Shown here: one piece after another, positions 17,867-24,220 of the stretch
Layout: each line of letters starts with the position of its first letter
How positions within the stretch are numbered: the stretch's first letter is position 1
Assembly (NCBI RefSeq): GCF_023008245.1
Contig: NZ_CP090145.1
Coordinates: 1,488,001 to 1,552,000 of the forward strand
Direction of reading: 5' to 3'
Length of the DNA stretch: 64,000 bases
DNA from: Flavobacterium sediminilitoris
GTDB lineage: Bacteria > Bacteroidota > Bacteroidia > Flavobacteriales > Flavobacteriaceae
Made by a program: the position numbers and the translations under genes
The notes under the pieces: model-generated
Databases searched by the model: none
Told to the model about the DNA's origin: nothing
Seen by the model: only the letters and a program-made list of their open reading frames with translations

Positions 17867-18646
17867 TTATGGGCTTAATTCTTCAAAAGTCTTTTTGGCT
17901 TCATCGTAACCAATTTGAAAAATAGTTTTCATTTTTGTTTTACTCGTTTCAAAAGTGCTATAGTTTGCTAATTCTTTTGGCTCAATAATTATATCGCATA
18001 AACTAAACTTTTGATAATTTCCTTGCGCTGATAGTAAATCAAAGGCTCTTGATGTAATCGATTTTATTGAATTTAAATCTTTTGCCTCAATATTTTGAAT
18101 AGGACTTACGTAAACCCCAATAATGCTGTCGCAGTTTCCTAAAAGCAAGTCGGTTGGAAAATGGTTTAAAATACCTCCATCACTATATAGTTTGTTGTTT
18201 ATTTTATATGGGGTTAACATTCCAGGAAAAGAGGCTGATGCTAAAACGGCATCTGTTACTTTTGTGTCATCATTAAAAATTTTTAATTTCCCTTTTACTA
18301 AATCGGTTCCTGTAATTTTAATAGGAATGGGTAGTTCACCTATTTTAGTATCTCCAAATATTTGATTGAAATAAACTTTAAAAGAATCAGAATCAATGAT
18401 ACCTGGTTTTTTTAGGGTAAAATGTTTCCAATTAAAAAAGTAAATAGATTGAAAAAAACGCAGAATTTCATCTGGAGATTTTCCAAAAGCATATAAGGCA
18501 GCAATAATAGCTCCTGCGCTTGTGCCAGATAATATGCTTGGCTTTATACCTTGGTCTTCTAAAAACTGAAGCGTTCCTGCATGAGCGATTCCTTTAGAGC
18601 CTCCTCCAGATAGTGCAATCCCAATATTTTTTGATTTAAAATCCAT
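17867..18646 (-). CDS. Patatin-like phospholipase
   Basis: This 259-residue protein has the patatin oxyanion loop ALSGGGSKGIAHAG, the nucleophile elbow LSGTSAGAI (Ser43) and the dyad partner LYSDGGI (Asp156). The enzyme is a Ser/Asp acyl hydrolase that acts on phospholipids or other lipid esters. No signal peptide, so it acts inside the cell or at the inner face of the membrane. The gene stands alone between pyrH and a divergent thioredoxin-like gene. Confidence 0.93.
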   Translation of the reverse strand: MDFKSKNIGIALSGGGSKGIAHAGTLQFLEDQGIKPSILSGTSAGAIIAALYAFGKSPDEILRFFQSIYFFNWKHFTLKKPGIIDSDSFKVYFNQIFGDTKIGELPIPIKITGTDLVKGKLKIFNDDTKVTDAVLASASFPGMLTPYKINNKLYSDGGILNHFPTDLLLGNCDSIIGVYVSPIQNIEAKDLNSIKSITSRAFDLLSAQGNYQKFSLCDIIIEPKELANYSTFETSKTKMKTIFQIGYDEAKKTFEELSP

Positions 18647-18711
18647 TTGTAACTAAACTAACATTTAATATTCAAATTTAGTTTTAAATTTGTCAAATAA
18701 ATATTATAAAG

Positions 18712-19323
18712 ATGAAAAAAATAATAGAAAACGCACTTTTAAATTCATATACATACGTAGAATATAGAGAATTAGTTAGTCAATTAATAAGTGAAGGAAA
18801 ATCTACAGGGCATACGCAGTCTGAAGATTTGTTAAAATATTCAGAGTTGAATGAAACAAGGTTAAAAAGATTAGATAAAACAATTGTTGTTAATGATGAG
18901 TCTCTTTTTAGATTAGAAAATTTAGATAAGAAATACACTTGGTTGGTTCTTTCAGAAGGATGGTGTGGTGATGCAGCACAATTACTGCCTATAATAAATA
19001 AAATGGCAGAGTCTTCAAAAAATATAGATTTAAATATAGTTTTGAGAGATGATAATGAAGAGTTAATGAATCTTTTTTTAACAAATGGAGGAAAAGCAAT
19101 TCCAAAGTTGATTGTTTTAGACGCTGAGACCCATGATGTAATTGCAGATTGGGGGCCAAGACCAGAACCTGCTCGTAAATTAATTGCAGATTATAAAGCG
19201 GCTAATGGAGTAGTAGATGAGCCTGTGAAAATTGAATTGCAAAAATGGTATTTAAATGATAAAGGAAATACAACTCAAAATGAAATTATAAGTTTATTAA
19301 AAAAGGAAAAAGCACTTGTTTAA
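18712..19323 (+). CDS. Thioredoxin-fold protein with single-Cys active site
   Basis: This 203-residue protein has a thioredoxin-like core (about residues 75-160) with the active-site segment LVLSEGWCGDAAQLLP and, later, the cis-Pro loop GGKAIPKLIVLDAE. The usual CxxC is CGDA, so the second Cys is missing. That fits the Thioredoxin_9-type cytoplasmic proteins, which may be peroxidase- or glutaredoxin-like rather than disulfide reductases. No signal peptide. The last codons form half of a terminator hairpin shared with the convergent truB gene, whose stop overlaps this one. Confidence 0.85.
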   Translation: MKKIIENALLNSYTYVEYRELVSQLISEGKSTGHTQSEDLLKYSELNETRLKRLDKTIVVNDESLFRLENLDKKYTWLVLSEGWCGDAAQLLPIINKMAESSKNIDLNIVLRDDNEELMNLFLTNGGKAIPKLIVLDAETHDVIADWGPRPEPARKLIADYKAANGVVDEPVKIELQKWYLNDKGNTTQNEIISLLKKEKALV

Positions 19324-19338
19324 GTGCTTTTTCCTTTT
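19301..19338. terminator. Bidirectional terminator embedded in two overlapping gene ends
   Basis: A 17-bp perfect inverted repeat (AAAAGGAAAAAGCACTT at 19301-19317, AAGTGCTTTTTCCTTTT at 19322-19338) has a GTTT loop. Both the thioredoxin-like gene (stop 19321-19323) and truB (stop 19322-19320) end inside it, so each gene's coding tail forms one arm. Confidence 0.85.
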
Positions 19339-20024
19339 AGAATATGCTGTTCAAATTGTTCTGGAGAAATAGCTTTATCAACTGAATAATCACCAATTTT
19401 TGTTCTACGTAAAGCTGTTAAATGCCCACCCGATTTTAGAGCTAATCCAAAATCATAAGCTAAAGAACGAATATAAGTCCCTTTACTACATTGTACTCTG
19501 AAATCAATTTCAGGTAAATCAATTCTAGTGATTTCAAATTCGTAAATAGTTGTTTTTCTCGATTGAATTTCTATCTCTTCACCAGCTCTAGCATGTTCAT
19601 ACAGTCTTTTTCCATCTTTTTTTATAGCAGAAAAAACGGGAGGTTTTTGGTCTATTTCTCCTAAGAATTGATGGGTAGTTTCGTTAATTAATTCTGGAGT
19701 AATGTGATTCGTTGGAAATGTAGCATTTATTTCGGTTTCTAAATCATAAGAAGGAGTTGTTGCTCCTATAGTTATTGTACCTGTGTATTCTTTGACTTGG
19801 CTTTGAATGTCAGAAATTGTTTTGGTAAATTTACCTGTACATATAATTAATAAGCCTGTAGCTAAAGGATCTAACGTTCCTGCATGACCTATTTTAAATT
19901 TTTTAGGTAAATTATAATGATGTTTTAATAAGTATTTCAGTTTATTTACTGCCTGAAATGACGACCAGTGTAATGGTTTGTCAATTAGTAAAACTTGTCC
20001 AGCTAAATAATCTTCTGCTTGCAT
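19320..20024 (-). CDS. truB: tRNA pseudouridine-55 synthase
   Basis: This 234-residue protein has the TruB signature KIGHAGTLDPLATGLLIICTG with the catalytic Asp, the PPVFSAIKKDGKRLYEHARAG motif and CSKGTYIRSLAYDFG. It makes pseudouridine 55 in the T-loop of tRNAs. Its ATG shares one base with the uppP stop (TAATG), so it is translationally coupled to uppP. Its end overlaps the convergent thioredoxin-like gene by 4 bases. It lacks the longer C-terminal PUA extension found in some homologues. Confidence 0.96.
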   Translation of the reverse strand: MQAEDYLAGQVLLIDKPLHWSSFQAVNKLKYLLKHHYNLPKKFKIGHAGTLDPLATGLLIICTGKFTKTISDIQSQVKEYTGTITIGATTPSYDLETEINATFPTNHITPELINETTHQFLGEIDQKPPVFSAIKKDGKRLYEHARAGEEIEIQSRKTTIYEFEITRIDLPEIDFRVQCSKGTYIRSLAYDFGLALKSGGHLTALRRTKIGDYSVDKAISPEQFEQHILKGKST

Positions 20025-20809
20025 TAAATAATAGTTAGTTTTTGCACAAAGAAATGAATAATTAAAATAGCAACTCCTGCAATGATTCTATAGTAGCCAA
20101 ATATTTTAAAACCGTGCTTGGTTAAGTATCCAATAAAAGATTTTATAGCAATTAGAGCGACTATAAAACCTACAATATTTCCAATAATCAATAAGTTTAA
20201 TTGATGATCTGTTATTTCAACTCCTAATTTGCTGTAGTCATATAATTTTTTAACAGTTGCGCCAAGCATTGTTGGAATAGCAAGAAAAAATGAAAATTCT
20301 GCGGCAGTTGTACGAGATAGTTTCTGGCTCATTCCACCTACAATACTAGCACCACTTCTAGAAACTCCAGGAATCATAGCTAAACATTGAAACAACCCGA
20401 TTTTTAAAGCAGTAAGATAGGATATTTCTGTGTTTTCAGCATTACCAAACCAATCATCTACTTTTAAAAGTAAAAATCCACCAATAATAAGAGAAATGGC
20501 CACAACAATTGGACTTTCTAATAAATCATCTATAAAATCGTTTAGTAGTAGTCCAAAAAATACTGCTGGAATGAAAGCAACAAATAGTTTAAAATAGAAA
20601 TCAATGCTTTGAAAGAAACGCTTAAAATAGAGAACCACAACAGAGAGAATTGTCCCTAATTGTATAACAATAGTGAATAATTTTGTGAAATCATCTCCGG
20701 CAATTCCAAAAAAGGAAGAGGCAATAATCATGTGGCCTGTTGAAGAAACAGGTAGAAATTCAGTTATTCCTTCAATAATGGCAAGAATAATAGCTTGTAA
20801 TGTGTTCAT
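20024..20809 (-). CDS. uppP: Undecaprenyl-diphosphatase
   Basis: With the start at 20809 the 261-residue protein begins [20 protein letters not shown], followed by VSSTGHMII, the E-rich first motif of UppP/BacA. The second motif is [15 protein letters not shown]. Seven or eight hydrophobic segments fit an inner-membrane protein. It recycles the C55 lipid carrier for peptidoglycan and surface polysaccharides. A further upstream ATG at 20917 would add 36 residues that do not look like the family. truB follows with a one-base overlap. On the minus strand TACTTTTG, a -7 type box, lies just upstream of the start. Confidence 0.96.
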   Translation of the reverse strand: MNTLQAIILAIIEGITEFLPVSSTGHMIIASSFFGIAGDDFTKLFTIVIQLGTILSVVVLYFKRFFQSIDFYFKLFVAFIPAVFFGLLLNDFIDDLLESPIVVAISLIIGGFLLLKVDDWFGNAENTEISYLTALKIGLFQCLAMIPGVSRSGASIVGGMSQKLSRTTAAEFSFFLAIPTMLGATVKKLYDYSKLGVEITDHQLNLLIIGNIVGFIVALIAIKSFIGYLTKHGFKIFGYYRIIAGVAILIIHFFVQKLTII

Positions 20810-21000
20810 GCTACAAAAGTATATTTTTTTATAGAATAAAGATAATTGAAAAAAGGTTAATTGTTTTTTATAAATTTGTGACACCAGTTGATAAGAATCA
20901 TTGTATTTTTTTGGCATTTAAAATTACTGCTATTAACCCCTGTTTTATTGATTTGTATAAAGTAAAACATGCAGGTTTTAAACATAACTTAAATATCATA

Positions 21001-22584
21001 ATGAAAACAACTATCACGTTATTTGCACTTTTACTAAGTGTGCCTTTTTTTTCTCAAACACATTCGTTTAATAATCCAATTGTATTAGCTTATTTTCCAT
21101 CTTATTCGGAAAATTGGACAACAACAAATCAAAATTCTAAATTAAGAGAAATACCGTCTTTTGTGAATTATGTTTTTCTTGCATTTGCAAAGCCAAATTT
21201 AACTTATACAAAAGATTCATTTGATATATCAGGAACAGGAATAGAAGTGCCTTATGATGGTTGTACTTTGAAAGAAAGTGTTTCAGCATTAAAACAAAAG
21301 GGAGTTCATGTCATTTTATCTATTGGAGGAGAAACTTATTGGAATTCTAATGTTTATTCAGCTATTGATTATCAACAGATAAAAGATTTGGTCGATGACA
21401 TAGGTTTTGTTGGTATCGACTGGGATTTTGAACCTAATGGTTCTTTTGGGGAAATAGGAAACGCAACAAATGTTCAACATTTTATCAATTTTTTCACAAA
21501 TTCTAGAGCTATAATGCCTAAAAGTGAGGGGTATATTTTGGCATGTGCTCCAGCAGGAGTAGGAGCTTTAGGAGGACAAACAAATAATGATGTAATGTCT
21601 CCGTTTGCTTATGAAAATAGAAATATAGTAACAGGAGAAACAGATGCTAATTTATATAATGGAACAGCAGCTACAAATGGAATAAATCTTTTTGGATTTG
21701 CTTCTACAGGACACATGATTCCTGTAATTGAAGCTGTTGGAGATAAAATTGACATTATTGCGTTTCAAGGCTATAATACTGGAGGAAGTACTAATAGAAG
21801 TATAATGTATGACGCTTATGCATATTATGCAGAACAATATGGTTTTAAAGTAGCAGCAGGAGTGCATTATCCAAATGAACCTTGGGGACCTTATTATACT
21901 TACACACATCAAAATGTTGCAGATTTAGCAAGTCATATTCGTAATTATTCCACAAGGATAGGAGATCAAGATGGGATTATGTTATGGCAGCTATTGTTGG
22001 CCAATACAGGATTAAATAGTTCAGGTTATTCTTATATGAACGTTGCAAATAAGGTTTTAAACGGTATTCCAGCAAATACAGCTATTTCTGAAGCGAATGA
22101 TTATTCTTTATCTCCTTATACAGGTGGAGCAGAAGGATGTTCTGGTCAAGGAGGAACACTTTTTTGTGGTTTTTCAGAATATATGTCCAATCAGTCATAT
22201 CCAACTGCAAACACAACAGTCTACTATCAATGTAAAATTTGGGCAAATCAATGGTGGGCAAATGCAGGTGAAATTCCGGGAGAAAATTCAGTTTGGCAAG
22301 AAATTAATGATTGTCATGAAGGAACAGGTTGTACTTTAGATTTACAAGATTTTATAAATCAAGATATACAAATTGCAGTGAAAGAAACAATAATTGTTTT
22401 TGAAAGTCAAAATCAATATATAAACCAATTGTCAATATTTGATATTACTGGAAAAGAAATTTTTAAATTGAGAAATAAAACAAAACGAATAGAAATAGAT
22501 AAAGCACATTTAGCAAAAGGAATATATATTGTTAAATGTGAAATAGAAGGAAAAACATTAAACAGTAAGTTTGTGTTAAACTAA
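21001..22584 (+). CDS. Secreted GH18 chitinase with chitin-binding module and T9SS sorting domain
   Basis: The ATG at 21001 gives 527 residues with a signal peptide (MKTTITLFALLLSVPFFSQ). The GH18 domain (about 22-360) has the SIGG strand (VHVILSIGGETYW) and the catalytic DxxDxDxE block GFVGIDWDFEP, with Glu144 as proton donor. A Trp-rich module at about 375-435 (YQCKIWANQWWANAGEIPGE) resembles the CBM5/12 chitin-binding fold. The last ~70 residues are a type A T9SS sorting domain (LSIFDITGKEIFKL, GIYIVKCEIEGK). The enzyme should be secreted across the outer membrane to degrade chitin. It lies on the opposite strand inside an otherwise same-strand cell-envelope gene group. Confidence 0.93.
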   Translation: MKTTITLFALLLSVPFFSQTHSFNNPIVLAYFPSYSENWTTTNQNSKLREIPSFVNYVFLAFAKPNLTYTKDSFDISGTGIEVPYDGCTLKESVSALKQKGVHVILSIGGETYWNSNVYSAIDYQQIKDLVDDIGFVGIDWDFEPNGSFGEIGNATNVQHFINFFTNSRAIMPKSEGYILACAPAGVGALGGQTNNDVMSPFAYENRNIVTGETDANLYNGTAATNGINLFGFASTGHMIPVIEAVGDKIDIIAFQGYNTGGSTNRSIMYDAYAYYAEQYGFKVAAGVHYPNEPWGPYYTYTHQNVADLASHIRNYSTRIGDQDGIMLWQLLLANTGLNSSGYSYMNVANKVLNGIPANTAISEANDYSLSPYTGGAEGCSGQGGTLFCGFSEYMSNQSYPTANTTVYYQCKIWANQWWANAGEIPGENSVWQEINDCHEGTGCTLDLQDFINQDIQIAVKETIIVFESQNQYINQLSIFDITGKEIFKLRNKTKRIEIDKAHLAKGIYIVKCEIEGKTLNSKFVLN

Positions 22585-22596
22585 ATTGTATAAAAT

Positions 22597-22635
22597 AAAC
22601 AAACCTTTTTACTCTCAGAATAAAAAGGTTTGTTT
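22597..22635. terminator. Terminator between chitinase and DUF3098 gene
   Basis: A 14-bp perfect inverted repeat (AAACAAACCTTTTT at 22597-22610, AAAAAGGTTTGTTT at 22622-22635) with an 11-nt loop lies between two convergent genes and can work both ways. Confidence 0.75.
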
Positions 22636-22644
22636 CATTATTTC

Positions 22645-22881
22645 TTAGTCTTTTTTAAAGATAGAATAAATTGTAATTCCAAAACCAATTAAAACAGTAG
22701 TAGGTGCTAAACGAATTCTTCTAAAATCAAAAATAGCATCACTCCATACATTTGGGTCATCACTTCCACCACCAGTCATCAATATAAAACCTATTCCGAT
22801 TACGGCTAAACCAATTAAAAGAATTTTATAATTTGCTTTGTCAAATAAAAACTCTGGTTTGTTATTTTCGTTGTTTTTCAT
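22645..22881 (-). CDS. DUF3098 small membrane protein
   Basis: This 78-residue protein has two membrane helices (about 19-36, ILLIGLAVIGIGFILMTG, and about 60-76, TTVLIGFGITIYSIF), joined by the family loop GGGSDDPNVWSDAIFDFRRI. It matches the Bacteroidota DUF3098 pattern. It follows ftsX by 30 bases on the same strand. Function unknown; gene context suggests cell-envelope work. Confidence 0.9.
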   Translation of the reverse strand: MKNNENNKPEFLFDKANYKILLIGLAVIGIGFILMTGGGSDDPNVWSDAIFDFRRIRLAPTTVLIGFGITIYSIFKKD

Positions 22882-22911
22882 CTTGTGTTGAAAATATTTT
22901 TTATAAATTAT

Positions 22912-23787
22912 TTAATATAAATCGTCTGTTCTTAAATTTAGAAAACGTTGTGTTGCAAAAAATGTACTTACCCATGTAATAATGATTCCAATAAGTAATA
23001 CACCACCAAAAACAATTCCTAAAGAAACATAATCTTTAGACAGTTTCAAAGAAGGTAATAGTTGATCAATGTAATAAACAGCTCCCATTAAAGCAATAAT
23101 AGCTAGTAATGAACCAACAAGCCCTAGTTTTATACTTCTCCAAATAAAAGGTTTTCTAATAAATGATTTTGTAGCGCCTACCATTTGCATAGTCTTAATA
23201 GTAAAACGATGCGAATAAATAGAAAGTCTAAGCGAACTATTGATTAATAACATTGCTACAATACCTAAAAAACCACTAATAACAAGAATCCAAAAACTTA
23301 TTTTTTTAACATTATCATTTACTAAGTCTACTAATTGTTTATCATAAATGATTTCAGAAACCATCTCATTCTTTTTAATATCTCTTTCAATTTTTTTAAT
23401 GCTATCTGCTACAACATAATCTCCTTTTAAATTAATATCGAAAGAATTTTGAAGTGGATTAAAGCCTAAAAATTCCATAAAATCTTTCCCTACAATATCA
23501 ACATTGTTTTTTGCAGCACTATCTTTATGTACAAAAGCATATTCTTTTATGAAGCGAGCATTTTTCATTTCAACATCAAAAGCCTTTAAAACACTGTCAT
23601 TAGCTTCATTTTTAAAAAATACGGTCATAGGAATATTTTCTTTAAAATCATTTGTTATTTTTTTAGAGTTAATAACAAACAATCCTAAAGCTCCTAGTAA
23701 AAAAAGCACCAAAAAGATACTTACAATTACAGAAAAATAAGAAGAAATCAATCGTCGTTTTTGATAGGTCTCAAATGAAGATGCCAT
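22912..23787 (-). CDS. ftsX: Cell-division ABC transporter permease FtsX
   Basis: This 291-residue protein has an N-terminal cytoplasmic tail, one membrane helix (about 17-37), a periplasmic domain (about 40-165) and three C-terminal helices, the FtsX layout. The segment SHRFTIKTMQMVGATKSFIRKPF carries the FtsX-family KTMxLVGAT motif. With FtsE it gates peptidoglycan hydrolases at the division site. The partner ftsE is not in this window. DUF3098 follows; leuS lies on the other side of a 430-base divergent gap. Confidence 0.95.
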   Translation of the reverse strand: MASSFETYQKRRLISSYFSVIVSIFLVLFLLGALGLFVINSKKITNDFKENIPMTVFFKNEANDSVLKAFDVEMKNARFIKEYAFVHKDSAAKNNVDIVGKDFMEFLGFNPLQNSFDINLKGDYVVADSIKKIERDIKKNEMVSEIIYDKQLVDLVNDNVKKISFWILVISGFLGIVAMLLINSSLRLSIYSHRFTIKTMQMVGATKSFIRKPFIWRSIKLGLVGSLLAIIALMGAVYYIDQLLPSLKLSKDYVSLGIVFGGVLLIGIIITWVSTFFATQRFLNLRTDDLY

Positions 23788-23857
23788 ATAAATTTATAAA
23801 TTATGCTGTAAAAATAAAAAAGAATTTTGGTAAATATAGAATATAACGTTCAAAGTT

Positions 23858-23886
23858 TTGACTTTCGTACAATAAACGTAAATTTG
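23858..23886 (+). promoter_or_regulatory. leuS promoter (Bacteroidota consensus)
   Basis: TTG at 23858-23860 is followed after 18 bases by TAAATTTG at 23879-23886, matching TTG-N(17-19)-TAnnTTTG in every fixed position. The start site would be near 23893, giving a leader of roughly 325 bases before leuS. Confidence 0.75.
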
Positions 23887-24053
23887 CAGCTTAATTTTTA
23901 AAAGCGAATGGATTAGAATTTTACAAATCCATTTTCCCGCTTTCTGCTTTATCTTTTGATTGGCTCTATTATTTAACAAAAGCAAATCAAAAGGATATCG
24001 CTACAATCGGGGCTAAAAAGAAACAAAAAGAATTTTTGTAATCAGAATAAAAA

Positions 24054-24104
24054 ATGAAATTATTAGCGCTTGCAATAATAGCAAGACTTCTAATTAAAAA
24101 ATAA
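24054..24104 (+). CDS. Leucine-rich leader peptide candidate upstream of leuS
   Basis: A 16-codon frame, MKLLALAIIARLLIKK, runs from the ATG at 24054 to TAA at 24102-24104 with a second in-frame TAA directly after. Five of 16 residues are Leu (TTA, TTA, CTT, CTT, CTA codons). The start is preceded by an A-rich stretch typical of flavobacterial start sites. A 5-bp hairpin (CTTGC 24069-24073 with GCAAG 24081-24085) lies inside it, and GCAAG could also pair with CTTGC in either copy of the downstream repeat. Location in the leader of leucyl-tRNA synthetase suggests a leucine-sensing leader peptide. This is inference: Leu codons are common and no expression evidence exists. Confidence 0.5.
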   Translation: MKLLALAIIARLLIKK

Positions 24105-24220
24105 TAAAGACAAATGACTTAAGCTTGCGACAGCATGAGTCCTTAGGCAAAAATAATAAAGACGAATGACTTAAGCTTGCGACAGCATGAGTCCTTAGGC
24201 AAAAATAATAAAGACGAATG
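24101..24220 (+). repeat. 52-bp tandem repeat running into the leuS start codon
   Basis: Two full copies (24101-24152 and 24153-24204) differ at a base or two; a third partial copy (24205-24220) ends exactly with the leuS ATG. Each full copy therefore has an ATG in the same context as the leuS start (24114, 24166, 24218), but in the copies it reads ATG-ACT-TAA, a two-codon ORF. A second frame in each copy reads ATG-AGT-CCT-TAG. Each copy can fold into an imperfect hairpin with a TGC-GACA-GCA tip and TAAG/CTTA lower stem. Confidence 0.9.

Larger units (their letters stand above)
23788..24217 (+). other. Divergent ftsX-leuS region with long structured leuS leader
   Basis: This 430-base gap holds a strong promoter (23858-23886) followed by about 330 bases of untranslated leader. 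In order: an imperfect 14-bp hairpin at 23901-23943 (AAAGCG-AATGGATT with AATCCATT-4 nt-CGCTTT); a second at 23951-23996 (ATCTTTTGATT with AATCAAAAGGAT, one bulged G); a leucine-rich mini-ORF at 24054-24104; and a 52-bp tandem repeat at 24101-24204 running into leuS. No hairpin is followed by a convincing T-run, so classic intrinsic termination in the leader is not evident. A 63-codon minus-strand frame at 23794-23985 crosses the promoter and is not credible. Confidence 0.7.

Noticed and set aside
20810..21000. Upstream extensions of uppP and of the chitinase across their shared gap
   Set aside because: Each would overlap the other's start; conserved starts MNTLQAII and the signal peptide at 21001 are clear.
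23794..23985. 63-codon minus-strand frame upstream of ftsX
   Set aside because: Crosses the leuS promoter and first leader hairpin; composition is not protein-like. It would share the strand with ftsX but has no recognisable motif.
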